In this document: in pieces, positions 36,661-45,140 of the stretch
Layout: each line of letters opens with the position of its first letter
Numbering within the stretch: position 1 is the first letter of the stretch
Assembly (NCBI RefSeq): GCF_009846755.1
Contig: NZ_AQOR01000024.1
Coordinates: forward strand, 1-64,000
Reading direction: 5' to 3'
DNA: 64,000 nt
Origin: Alcanivorax sp. S71-1-4
GTDB taxonomy: Bacteria; Pseudomonadota; Gammaproteobacteria; Pseudomonadales; Alcanivoracaceae
The notes under the pieces: generated by a model
Told to the model about the DNA's origin: nothing
The model's input: the letters and a program-made list of their open reading frames with translations, nothing else
The model's database searches: none
Made by a program: the position numbers and the translations under genes

Positions 36661-37062
36661 ATGACTCGCGCCGCAACGCGCGTGGCATCGTTATGCCCGT
36701 CATTACGGCGGGCGGCGCTGGCCAGTGGCTGGTGTCTGCCGCCCGGGCCCGTCGAAATGACCCGCCTGGTCGCGGCACTGGACACGCTGCTCGGGCACGC
36801 TGATGCACCGGACGCACCACGCGCACGCCCTGGCTGCAAGGTTCACCTGCTCAGCCTGCACAACGGCGAAAAGCGTCATCTCACGCTGACATTGCCCGGT
36901 CAGGACGACGCGGGAGCCGCACGCATTTCCGTTTTTTCTCCCCTGGGGATCGCCCTGCTGGGCGCCCGTGCCGGCGATATCGTCCAGGCCCGGGCCTTCG
37001 GCTGGCACGAACGCGCCTGCGTGCTCGCCGTGACCCCACTGCCTCAGGAGACCTTGCCTTGA
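36661..37062 (+). CDS. GreA/GreB C-terminal-domain protein (Rnk-like)
   Basis: Protein of 133 aa. The C-terminal half matches the GreA/GreB C-terminal (FKBP-like) domain used by Rnk to bind RNA polymerase: HLTLTLPGQDD, ISVFSPLGIALLGARAGD (about 90-107). The N-terminal region lacks the long coiled coil of Gre factors. AGGAG precedes the ATG by 7 bp. A role in modulating RNA polymerase is inferred. Confidence 0.78.
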   Translation: MTRAATRVASLCPSLRRAALASGWCLPPGPVEMTRLVAALDTLLGHADAPDAPRARPGCKVHLLSLHNGEKRHLTLTLPGQDDAGAARISVFSPLGIALLGARAGDIVQARAFGWHERACVLAVTPLPQETLP

Positions 37063-37158
37063 AGCACTGACTGCCGCCGCATGGAACATATTGTTTTCGG
37101 GCATCGCCGCCGGCACACGGCGGGCCGGCTGGCGCCCCGGCAGAATGAGTGAACCGTC

Positions 37159-37242
37159 ATGAGCAAGGAAAAAGAGAAAAAGAAACCGCAGAAATCCCTG
37201 AAGGAAAAACGGCGCGATAAAAAATCCCGCCGCGACGCCTGA
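37159..37242 (+). CDS. 27-residue lysine/arginine-rich protein
   Basis: Begins MSKEKEKKKPQKSLKEKRRD and ends KKSRRDA. Over half the residues are basic. Similar very short Lys-rich SK-EK-x-KR-x-KK proteins occur in pseudomonads, from memory only. It follows the Rnk-like gene by about 100 bp. No clear ribosome site (ACCGTC directly upstream). It may bind nucleic acid, but that is inference from charge. Confidence 0.5.
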   Translation: MSKEKEKKKPQKSLKEKRRDKKSRRDA

Positions 37243-37279
37243 GGGCAACCGGGGCCGACGCCAAGCGCCGGCCTCATCA

Positions 37280-37942
37280 TCACGCCTCGTCTGACGGAAT
37301 TGGCAGGGGAAACAGGTGCCGGTACGGCCGGGCCTCGTCCACCGCCCGCGCAAATGACGGCCGTGCCAGCAGGCGCTGCCGGTAGCCATGCACGGCGTCG
37401 AGGTGCGCCGGTATCGGGTGCGTCCAGTGCGCATAGAACAGCGCCGGTGCCGCTGCGCAGTCCGCCATCGAAAACCGTTCGCCTGCTGCCCAGGTGCGTG
37501 TACGCATCACGTCGTCAAGCCAGCCATAGGCAGTCTCCAGCATCTGCCGGGCCTCGGTGACACCGGCCGGGTCGCGCGGCGCTTCGCCACGCAGTACGTC
37601 GATAACCACACGTTGCTGGGGCGTCGAGATATAGTTGTCAAAAAAGCGGTCCATGAAACGTACCTCCAGCGCCTCATCAGCCAACGCCGGTACCAGGCTG
37701 ACCGGGCCGGGATAATGCACCGCCAGATATTCGATGATGATGCTGGCCTCACGCACCGGATGAGCGCCGTCCACCAACACCGGAAACTTGCGGAGCGGCC
37801 AGTATGCCGTCAGTTCGGCCAGGGCTGTTTCGTCCCCCGGCTCCAGCAGACGCCAGTCAAACGAGGTGTCGTTTTCATACAGCGCGATCAGCGCCTTCTG
37901 GCAGTAGGACGAGAGTGGGTGGGCATACAGCGTCAATGACAT
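37280..37942 (-). CDS. Glutathione S-transferase
   Basis: Protein of 220 aa. The N-terminal thioredoxin-like domain has SSYCQKALIAL (about residues 10-20) with a Cys/Ser active-site region, the cis-Pro KFPVLVDG and the glutathione-binding REASIIIEYL. The C-terminal helical domain has WAAGERFSMADCAAAPALF. ATG 37942 has AGGAG 6 bp upstream; the longer frame to 38041 is not supported. Substrate unknown. Confidence 0.92.
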   Translation of the reverse strand: MSLTLYAHPLSSYCQKALIALYENDTSFDWRLLEPGDETALAELTAYWPLRKFPVLVDGAHPVREASIIIEYLAVHYPGPVSLVPALADEALEVRFMDRFFDNYISTPQQRVVIDVLRGEAPRDPAGVTEARQMLETAYGWLDDVMRTRTWAAGERFSMADCAAAPALFYAHWTHPIPAHLDAVHGYRQRLLARPSFARAVDEARPYRHLFPLPIPSDEA

Positions 37943-38063
37943 GATCGGCTCCTGGATGACGAGTGTTTCCTCCTGGTCGTCCGCCCCTGGCCCGTTTCGA
38001 CACCCCGGCATTGATGTCCGATTTTGGCGAGCGGGCCGCACAGGGCTGCACTAGACTGGCCCC

Positions 38064-39545
38064 ATGAACCAACAGCCCCCTTATTCACCGCTCCCTGAGG
38101 CGGACATCTGCTACCGGGCCATGCAGGCCAAGGACGCCCGTTTCGATGGCCGCTTCTTTGTCTGCGTGACTTCCACCGGTATCTATTGCCGTCCGGTCTG
38201 CCCCGCCCAGGTGCCCCGTCGCGCGCATTGCCGCTTTGTGCCCAGCGCGGCGGCAGCCGAAGCCGCCGGCTTTCGTTCGTGCCTGCGCTGCCGGCCGGAA
38301 TCAGCGCCGGGCACGCCCGCCTGGAGCGGTACGGCAGCGGTGGTGTCCCGTGCGCTGCGCCTGATCGAAGCCGGCGCGCTGGATAACGGCCGCCTGGAAA
38401 CTCTGGCCACCCGGCTCGGGCTGGGCGAACGCCAGTTGCGCCGGCTGTTCATGACCCACATCGGCGCAGGCCCGCAGGCCGTTGCCGCGAACCGGCGCCT
38501 GCTGACGGCCAAACAGTTGATCAGCGACACCGACATGCCCCTCGCCGATGTTGCCTTCGCCGCCGGCTACCGCAGCCTGCGACGCTTCAATGACGCGATC
38601 CTGGCCGCCTATGGGATGCCGCCCGGCGCGCTGCGCCGCACCGCCACGCCCTTGCCGGGGGGCAGTATCCGCATCCGGCTCGGCTTCCGCCCGCCGTATG
38701 ATTTCGCGCACCTGCTGGGTTATCTCCGTGACCGCGCGCTGCCCGGCGTGGAGCAGGTGGACGCCGGCCACTACCGCCGCCTGTTCTGCCTGGACGCGAC
38801 CCAGGGCCTGATCGACGTCAGCCTGGCCAGCGATGGCCGCGCGCTGGAGGCACGTATCACCCCCCTGGCCGGCGGCGGCATTCTGCCTGTGCGGCAACTG
38901 GCGGCCCGTCTGCGTCGGCTGTTTGATCTGGACGCCGACCCCGACGCCGTCCGCAACGTACTTGGCGACGACCCGCTGATCGGCCCCCGGCTGGCACGCG
39001 TGCCCGGGCTGCGCGTGCCCGGCGCCTTCGACGGTTTTGAGCTTGCGGTGCGGGCCGTGCTGGGCCAGCAGGTCTCCGTGCGCGGCGCCACCACCCTGAC
39101 CGGGCGGCTGATCGCCCGCCTCGGCACACCACTGGCCACCCCCGTGGGCGGCCTGACCCACCACTTCCCGACAGCGGCTGCGCTCGCCGCCGGTTCGCTG
39201 GAGGGCCTGGGCATTACCGGCCAGCGCATCCGCACCCTGCAACATCTGGCGCAGGCCGTGGTGGACGGCACGCTGGATTTCAGCCCCGGCACCGCGCTTG
39301 CGTCCCTGACATCACTGCCCGGCATCGGCGACTGGACCGCACACTACATTGCCCTGCGCGCGCTCGGCGAACCCGATGCCTTCCCCGCCGCCGATCTGGG
39401 CCTGCGCAAGGCGGCCGGCCAGGGGACACCGGTCAGCGCGCGATACCTCGCACAGCTCGCCGAACCCTGGCGCCCCTGGCGCGGTTACGCCGCGCTGGCG
39501 CTGTGGAGCATCGAGCGCATCGCATCAGGAGACGACCATGTTTGA
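38064..39545 (+). CDS. AdaA-AraC-AlkA fusion: DNA alkylation-response regulator and 3-methyladenine glycosylase II
   Basis: Multidomain DNA-repair protein of 493 aa. Residues 15-80 form the Ada-A zinc domain with Cys42 (GIYCRPVC; methyl acceptor position), Cys46, Cys73 and Cys76. Residues 90-190 form an AraC-type DNA-binding domain (LADVAFAAGYRSLRRFNDA). Residues 195-490 form an AlkA glycosylase with the helix-hairpin-helix LPGIGDWTAHYIALRALG and a downstream Asp in FPAADLG. This combines adaptive-response sensing with base excision. It overlaps ogt by 8 bp, so both direct-reversal and excision activities are translationally coupled. Confidence 0.92.
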   Translation: MNQQPPYSPLPEADICYRAMQAKDARFDGRFFVCVTSTGIYCRPVCPAQVPRRAHCRFVPSAAAAEAAGFRSCLRCRPESAPGTPAWSGTAAVVSRALRLIEAGALDNGRLETLATRLGLGERQLRRLFMTHIGAGPQAVAANRRLLTAKQLISDTDMPLADVAFAAGYRSLRRFNDAILAAYGMPPGALRRTATPLPGGSIRIRLGFRPPYDFAHLLGYLRDRALPGVEQVDAGHYRRLFCLDATQGLIDVSLASDGRALEARITPLAGGGILPVRQLAARLRRLFDLDADPDAVRNVLGDDPLIGPRLARVPGLRVPGAFDGFELAVRAVLGQQVSVRGATTLTGRLIARLGTPLATPVGGLTHHFPTAAALAAGSLEGLGITGQRIRTLQHLAQAVVDGTLDFSPGTALASLTSLPGIGDWTAHYIALRALGEPDAFPAADLGLRKAAGQGTPVSARYLAQLAEPWRPWRGYAALALWSIERIASGDDHV

Positions 39546-40047
39546 CGACGCCTCGCTGGCCACCCGGGAAATGGCCACCCCCATCGGCCCCCTGCGACTG
39601 GCCGCCATCGATACCGGCCTGCGCGCCGTGCTGTTCCCGGTACAGACGGATATCGAACTGCCTGCCGTCCGGGGCAGTGCCGCAGCACGCGCTCACCTGG
39701 CCGAAGCACAGCAGGCCCTGGCGCAGTATTTTGCCGGCGACCCGGCGGCGTTCGGGGCGCTGACACTGGCCCCGGCGGGCACCGCGTTCCAGCAACAGGT
39801 CTGGCAGGCGCTGCGTGGCATTCCGTTTGGCGAGACACGCAGCTACCGCGACATCGCTGAGCAGATTGGCAATCCGAAGGGGGTACGCGCGGTGGGGCTG
39901 GCCAATGGCCGCAATCCGATTCCGGTGATCGTGCCCTGCCACCGGGTGATCGGCAGCAACGGCACCCTGACCGGGTTCGCCGGCGGCCTGCCGCTGAAAA
40001 AGTGGCTGCTGGAATTCGAGCATCCCGGCACGTTGCGGTTGCTGTGA
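39538..40047 (+). CDS. ogt: Methylated-DNA--[protein]-cysteine S-methyltransferase
   Basis: Suicide repair enzyme of 169 aa that removes alkyl groups from O6-guanine. The active-site PCHRV motif is present, preceded by the helix-turn-helix RSYRDIAEQIGNPKGVRAVG and ANGRNPIPVIV. The downstream GFAGGLPLKKWLLE is typical. AGGAG lies 6 bp before the ATG at 39538, inside the end of the AlkA-fusion gene. Confidence 0.96.
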   Translation: MFDDASLATREMATPIGPLRLAAIDTGLRAVLFPVQTDIELPAVRGSAAARAHLAEAQQALAQYFAGDPAAFGALTLAPAGTAFQQQVWQALRGIPFGETRSYRDIAEQIGNPKGVRAVGLANGRNPIPVIVPCHRVIGSNGTLTGFAGGLPLKKWLLEFEHPGTLRLL

Positions 40048-40051
40048 AGGA

Positions 40052-40087
40052 GGGAAAAACAGCGCCTTCCCCCTGCGGGGAAGGCGC
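40052..40087 (-). terminator. Terminator of the PPC-repeat lipoprotein gene
   Basis: A perfect 11-bp stem GCGCCTTCCCC / GGGGAAGGCGC (40062-40087, loop CTGC). Read on the minus strand it is followed by TGTTTTTCCC. It lies just beyond the convergent ogt stop, without a T-run on that side. Confidence 0.85.
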
Positions 40088-40095
40088 GGGAGGCG

Positions 40096-41481
40096 TTACT
40101 GGCGGGTCACGGTCAGGCGGTAATCCCCGCTGCCGCTGCGGCTGTAGGTGCGCGCCACCAACAGGTAGTCACCGGCCGGCAGTTCAGCCGTGATGCGCGC
40201 GTCCACGTTCTGGCTGCCGCTGTCGTCATCGGACAGGGTCACACCCTCTCCGTACAGCTCCAGAAACGCATCCAGTTCACCGGAACTCATCTCGATGGCG
40301 TAGGTGCCGGTGCGCGGGATGGTCAGCTTGTACTCGTCCTGTGTGCTGGTCAGCCGGGACGAATGATCCGCACCGGGGCGCAGCGAGGTCAGGCCCTGCA
40401 GACGTTCCTGCAGGTTCTGGGATTCGACCACCGTACTCAGCGTAAACAGACCGCTCTGCCCACCCACCTGAGAGGCGCGCACGGTATAGGTGCCGGCGCC
40501 CAGGAAAGTACTGATCCGGGCATCCAGGCCGCTGCTGCCGCCACCGCTGTCGTCGTCAGAGAACGAGACCGCCTCACCATTGATCTCCAGATAGGCGTCC
40601 AGCGAGCTGGAGGACATGGTCAGTGTCACGGAGGCCGCTTCGCTCAGCACCAGCTGGTATTCCAGCGGCGAACCGGCCAGATAGCCATTGATGGTGTCGC
40701 CGTGTGGCAGTTCACCGCCCATGGTCAGGTCCACGTCCGTCGGCAGTGGTTGCGAGGTCACCGTCAGCGTGTAGGACCCGCGCTCGGAGGACATGGCCCA
40801 GCCCGCTTCCACACGATAGCTGCCCGGCTCCAGGAACGCCGCCACTTGCGCATCCAGATTGCCGGCGCTGTCGTCATCCTGCAGGTCGACGCCGTTGCCG
40901 CTGACCTTCAGCAGCGAATCCATTTCCGCCGAGCGCTGAACGATCTGGTACAGGCCGGTTTCAGTCACTTCCAGGGTGTAAATGTTCGGGGCACCTTCGA
41001 GCCAGCCGAACACTTCATCGCCCACAGCCAGTGCGCCACTGTTACGGACCGTCATTGCCCGCGCGTCGACGCGGAACGGACCGAAGCTGCGATGGTCCTG
41101 CCCGCTGACGGACAATACATAGGTGCCGGCTTCTTCGGCACGCTGGCTGAGCGAAATATCGCCGCCGGCCATGCCCGCCGACGCACCGAGGAAATCGCCT
41201 TCCCCATTTTCCAGTGACAGCACCCCGGTCAGGGCACCGGACAGCGCGAAGCGCACCACCTGGCCAGCGTCGAGTGCGACGCTGAAACGCTCATAATGGC
41301 TCCCGTCCTTGGCGTTGCGGGGGCTGGTCGAGGTCAGCTCGCCGCGCTGAGAACCGCCCACTTCCAGCGGCTTGCTCGCGCTTTGGCCGGCACCGCCCAT
41401 ACTTGCGCAGGCACCCAGCATCAGACTGGACGTGAGGACCACAGAGGCCGATAACAGCCTTGTTTCAGTTTTCATCAGCAT
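40096..41481 (-). CDS. Lipoprotein with repeated pre-peptidase C-terminal-like domains
   Basis: Lipoprotein of 461 aa with lipobox LGAC (Cys near 25). At least three beta-sandwich repeats share the pattern (D/S)-x-L-x(4)-G-x(3)-x-DDDS-G-x-(L/V)DA-x-(I/V)-x(4)-x-GxY. The DDDS turns occur in LQDDDSAGNLDAQ, FSDDDSGGGSSGLDARI and LSDDDSGSQNVDARI. This is the bacterial pre-peptidase C-terminal type, usually a secreted adhesion or protease accessory module, and the acidic turns suggest Ca2+ binding. No catalytic domain accompanies the repeats. The start at 41481 is tentative (a weak GGA site); 41475 is also possible. Confidence 0.8.
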   Translation of the reverse strand: MLMKTETRLLSASVVLTSSLMLGACASMGGAGQSASKPLEVGGSQRGELTSTSPRNAKDGSHYERFSVALDAGQVVRFALSGALTGVLSLENGEGDFLGASAGMAGGDISLSQRAEEAGTYVLSVSGQDHRSFGPFRVDARAMTVRNSGALAVGDEVFGWLEGAPNIYTLEVTETGLYQIVQRSAEMDSLLKVSGNGVDLQDDDSAGNLDAQVAAFLEPGSYRVEAGWAMSSERGSYTLTVTSQPLPTDVDLTMGGELPHGDTINGYLAGSPLEYQLVLSEAASVTLTMSSSSLDAYLEINGEAVSFSDDDSGGGSSGLDARISTFLGAGTYTVRASQVGGQSGLFTLSTVVESQNLQERLQGLTSLRPGADHSSRLTSTQDEYKLTIPRTGTYAIEMSSGELDAFLELYGEGVTLSDDDSGSQNVDARITAELPAGDYLLVARTYSRSGSGDYRLTVTRQ

Positions 41482-41682
41482 GGTTCCGTGTAGTGACTGA
41501 AAAAGTGACTCGAAGAGATTAAAGTGGGAAGAAAAATCCCTGGGCACAAATGTAGCAAAAGGCCACCTGCCGCGCCCTCCTCTTGTCACGGGGATGCGGG
41601 CTTTTTAACAGATTTTCGATGTGTGGCGGAGCAATGACAGCGCACACCGCCAGGGAACCTCTGAATAACTCCCGGTGGCTCA

Positions 41683-42453
41683 CTAGGCTGGCCGACGCAC
41701 CCTCAATCCGGAATACCCCTTGCCCGCATCGCCCTCGATCACCACTTGGCCTTGTGCCGCCAGCACACGCGCCCGCCAATAGACAAAATAATCGGTCGGG
41801 AAATAACCGTCCGCCGCTTCCATGACCGCTGCCATCACCGCGGGCAACGGGCGCCATGCGCTATCACAGGCCGCCATCAGGGCCGCATCGGGCACTTCGT
41901 AGCCACCTGCCAGGAGCTGCCCGGCCCGCCAGCAACGCAGCACCGACGCCGATGCCCGTTGCGCCGACCAGTGTCCAGCCAGTTGCTGGCGGCGCGCCAT
42001 GGAGACCGCCTGCGGCACGAACGCGGCCAGTTGTGCCGGGGCACACATGCTGACAGCCCGCCGGCCGCCGGTGTGGCTTTCCCCCGTGCCACATTTCACT
42101 TCCTGAACACTGACCGGGGATTCACCCAGCCAGAATGCAACACGGGCAAGCATCAATTGTTCGGACGCGCTATCGCCGTGCCAGACGGTGACGGAATACG
42201 GTTGTTGCGGTAGCGCCTGGAGCCACCGGACATCAGAGGAAAGCGATCCCAAGTCCAGTTCAGCGCTGGCCTCCTCCGGCCAGACGGCTTGCCAGAACGC
42301 GGCCCGGGCAGCGCATGGCGGCATGTCCACATCCTGCAGCGGCCCCACCGCCAGGTCATCCCGCAACACCTTGATCTGCGCGCTGCCATTGCGCTTGATC
42401 AGCGGCGACAGCTGCCGGGCCGCAACGTCACCGCACAGAACATGCCACATCAT
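41683..42453 (-). CDS. DUF1835-domain protein
   Basis: Protein of 256 aa. The N-terminal region (HVLCGDVAARQLSPLIKR, then VLRDDLAVGPLQDVD) matches the DUF1835 pattern of a short strand, GD and a D-x-GP loop. The C-terminal region (about 190-250) looks like the companion DUF3658 helical domain. Function of this family is unknown. Its start overlaps the stop of the upstream membrane-protein gene by 4 bp (ATGA), so it is translationally coupled. Confidence 0.72.
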   Translation of the reverse strand: MMWHVLCGDVAARQLSPLIKRNGSAQIKVLRDDLAVGPLQDVDMPPCAARAAFWQAVWPEEASAELDLGSLSSDVRWLQALPQQPYSVTVWHGDSASEQLMLARVAFWLGESPVSVQEVKCGTGESHTGGRRAVSMCAPAQLAAFVPQAVSMARRQQLAGHWSAQRASASVLRCWRAGQLLAGGYEVPDAALMAACDSAWRPLPAVMAAVMEAADGYFPTDYFVYWRARVLAAQGQVVIEGDAGKGYSGLRVRRPA

Positions 42454-43625
42454 GACGCCTCTCTGTTTGCAGTCTCCGTGAGGCCCGTTGCCTCACACCC
42501 CATGACACTGATCAGACTGGACACGGGCACAAGATACACCGCGTCATGTTCAGCTCCTATCAGGCGCACCTGCAGCGTCCCGCCAATCTCCGCCAGGATA
42601 CGGACCGGCCGGCTCACCGCGCCCTTCTCCTGCGTCAATAGCATGGGAAAGTGTGCTGCAGCCTCGGTATACCATTCCATTTTTGCGCAATCACGGGCGC
42701 CGGATATGGAGCCTGCCAGCATTTGCTCCAACAGCCTGCCCCCTGCACCAGGGAATAAGGACAGGACCAGGACGATGACCAGTCCCAGACCACCGCCGAT
42801 CTTGAACAGGTTTTGCTGCTTGCCAAACTTGGCTAACACAACCGCTAACACAACCTGAAGGAAAGCCACCAGAATGAGCACCAGCACGATACCCAACGCA
42901 CGCCATATAAAGCCCCAGACCCCCATCAACTCTCCGGTGAATTCATGAAATATCGCTGAAAATAGCGCCAGAAAAGCGCCACACTGCGCCATCACCGATA
43001 GCAGTAGATTCATGCCGTAATCGAAACTGACCAGCCACTTTCTTTTTCTTAGTATGCCAATATAGAGATAACTGAGCGCCAATGAAGCCGTTGTTATCGG
43101 AAGTACAACAAGAGAGAAACGCTGGTATTCGGATAGCTTCAGCCAACTAATCAGAAAAAGAGAAAGGAAAAACATAAGGCCGGAGATAGCCCATACCAGA
43201 ATCCATCCTCGAACCATTCTCTTGGCGAACCTGATCCTTGACCGGCTCTCGGATTTCATCCCCAGTATATTACCCACCAGAGACGCCTCTCCCGCTCTTG
43301 GGGGAGACATAAAGACCAACAACGGCAAGCTCACAATAAAGACCGCAGCACCCACAGAAAAAACCACCAGACAAAAAACAAACGGCATGACCGTCAGCAC
43401 TTCCAGCGCCGAAAACCCCACCAGCAATCCAAGCCGGCTGATATAACCATGCAGCAGCATGACGGAAGCAAAAAAGACCAGCCCCGTCACCGGCAACCAG
43501 TGTTCCTGCAACCAGCCAAACAGGTCTTCCAGTTGCTGCCGCCAGCTCAGCACCGGCATATCCGGCGGCACTGCTTCCGCCACAGCCTCGACCGGGCCCG
43601 TTCCATCGGGTAACTGTTCTGTCAT
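42450..43625 (-). CDS. Polytopic membrane protein of unknown function, A/T-rich
   Basis: Protein of 391 aa with about nine hydrophobic segments in two blocks, and a soluble C-terminal tail (about 320-391) ending in ETANREAS. Codon use is noticeably richer in A/T than in the flanking genes, especially around 42930-43400. It forms a two-gene unit with the DUF1835 gene. No conserved transporter motif was recognised. ATG 43625 follows a GGGGAG site; an extension to 43679 is possible. Confidence 0.7.
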   Translation of the reverse strand: MTEQLPDGTGPVEAVAEAVPPDMPVLSWRQQLEDLFGWLQEHWLPVTGLVFFASVMLLHGYISRLGLLVGFSALEVLTVMPFVFCLVVFSVGAAVFIVSLPLLVFMSPPRAGEASLVGNILGMKSESRSRIRFAKRMVRGWILVWAISGLMFFLSLFLISWLKLSEYQRFSLVVLPITTASLALSYLYIGILRKRKWLVSFDYGMNLLLSVMAQCGAFLALFSAIFHEFTGELMGVWGFIWRALGIVLVLILVAFLQVVLAVVLAKFGKQQNLFKIGGGLGLVIVLVLSLFPGAGGRLLEQMLAGSISGARDCAKMEWYTEAAAHFPMLLTQEKGAVSRPVRILAEIGGTLQVRLIGAEHDAVYLVPVSSLISVMGCEATGLTETANREAS

Positions 43626-43810
43626 GCTCTCCCCCCTGACTATTTCACCCAGCCATCGTTGTACCCCATTCCCTGCCATGACTTCACGTCACGCCTGATC
43701 AGCTGGCCAATAATTCGCCAAACTGCCCACGCCCGCTTCATCTCCGGTCAGTGACACCCTGCCCGAACCCCTTACACTGCCCGCCCCAATCCGCTTTCCC
43801 GGAGCCTGCC

Positions 43811-44968
43811 ATGGCCCTGACATCCTTCCCTCGCTCCCTTGCCCGCGCCACCGGCAACGCACGCGCCTGGCTGCGCCGTGACCCGTCGGTGATTCAGGCA
43901 GAGCGCACCCCTTTTGAGGTGATCCACCAGCAGGACATCGTGCGCCTGCGTTACTACCCGCCGCTGCCCGCCGGGCAGATCGAGGTGGATGGGGAAATGA
44001 TGGACGTCGCGACCACCGCGCAGCCGGTGCCGCTGGTGCTGGTGTCACCGCTGGCCGTGAACATGCTGATCTACGATCTGTTCCCGGAACGCAGCCTGGT
44101 GCGTTATCTGCGCGCAAGGGGCTTTGAGTTGTATCTGGTGGACTGGGGCCGGCCGGGGCGGGCTCAGGATCACTGGACTCTGGGCACTTATATCGGCGAC
44201 CTGCTGCCACAGATGCTGGCGAAGGTGCGCGAGCACAGCGGCAGCCAGAAGCTGTCGCTGCACGGCTGGAGTTTCGGCGGCTTGTTCAGCCTGTGCTACA
44301 CGGCGCTGAGCCGTGATCCGGATATCGTCAACCTGGCCTTGATCGGCGCGCCTTGCGACTACCACGCCAACGGTGTGCTCGGCGAACAGTACCAGCGGCT
44401 GGCCGCCGGCATGCAGTGGATCCAGCGCCGCACCGGGTGGCGGGTACACCAGTCAAAGCCAGCCTTCTGGCGCTCGCCAGGCTGGGCCAACAGCCTGCTG
44501 TTCAAACTCACCGCGCCGGTAGCCAGCGCCCGCAGTTATGCCGAACTGCTGACACATCTCGGCGACCGCGACTTTGTCAGCAACCATGCGACCAACAGCG
44601 CGTTCCTGGATGACATGGTGGCCTACCCCGGCGCAACGGTGCAGGACATCCTGCAATATCTCTGGACCGACAATGTGCTGCCGACAGGCCGCCTGCCCAT
44701 TCGGGGATGCGCTGCGCGCTTCAGCGATGTCACCGCCAACACCCTGCTGGTCAGCGGCAGGCAGGACCCGATCGTGACCCGCGCCTGCATTGCGCCAATC
44801 CAGACGCTGGTGAGCAGCGACGATGTGTCGTTACTTGACGTCCCCGGCGGGCACATGGGTATTCTCGGCGGCAGCCAGGCCGCAAAAACCATCTGGCCGG
44901 CGGTGGCCGACTGGCTATCGGCCCGCTCCGGCCAGCAGAGCGATGCCACCCAGCAAGGGGTGGCGTAG
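43811..44968 (+). CDS. PhaC-like alpha/beta hydrolase with Ser nucleophile
   Basis: Protein of 385 aa that resembles class III PHA synthases (PhaC) and related alpha/beta hydrolases: QDIVRLRYYPP, PLVLVSPLAVNMLIYDLFPERSLVRYL and YLVDWGRPG. The nucleophile elbow is HGWSFGG with Ser154, where true PhaC has Cys; Asp319 and His348 complete a triad. It may be a polyester hydrolase or acyltransferase rather than a polymerase. The TAG stop lies inside the palindromic element (copy C), so the insertion set the C-terminus QQGVA. ATG 43811 has GGAG 6 bp upstream. Confidence 0.83.
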   Translation: MALTSFPRSLARATGNARAWLRRDPSVIQAERTPFEVIHQQDIVRLRYYPPLPAGQIEVDGEMMDVATTAQPVPLVLVSPLAVNMLIYDLFPERSLVRYLRARGFELYLVDWGRPGRAQDHWTLGTYIGDLLPQMLAKVREHSGSQKLSLHGWSFGGLFSLCYTALSRDPDIVNLALIGAPCDYHANGVLGEQYQRLAAGMQWIQRRTGWRVHQSKPAFWRSPGWANSLLFKLTAPVASARSYAELLTHLGDRDFVSNHATNSAFLDDMVAYPGATVQDILQYLWTDNVLPTGRLPIRGCAARFSDVTANTLLVSGRQDPIVTRACIAPIQTLVSSDDVSLLDVPGGHMGILGGSQAAKTIWPAVADWLSARSGQQSDATQQGVA

Positions 44969-45133
44969 GGTGGGTAGAGCCAAAGGCGAAACCCACCGGG
45001 ACCATGTCGCACACTGCTCGCACAAAAACATCGAAACTACCTGCCTCCCAAGCTAGGTGATTTCGATGATTTTGCGGGAGTGAATAACGGGCATGGACAT
45101 GGTGGGTTTCGCCTTTGGCTCTACCCATCCTAC
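44965..45133. repeat. 169-bp palindromic element, copy C
   Basis: Begins GTAGGGTGGG immediately after the penultimate codons of the PhaC-like gene and supplies that gene's TAG stop (44966-44968). The right end is CTACCCATCCTAC (one mismatch against the left arm). It ends 7 bp before the stop of the convergent membrane-protein gene. Confidence 0.95.
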
Positions 45134-45140
45134 CGGCCAT

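Noticed and set aside
43689-44210. Minus-strand open frame at the start of the PhaC-like gene
   Set aside because: Pro/Arg/Ser-rich shadow translation; the plus strand has a ribosome site and hydrolase motifs.
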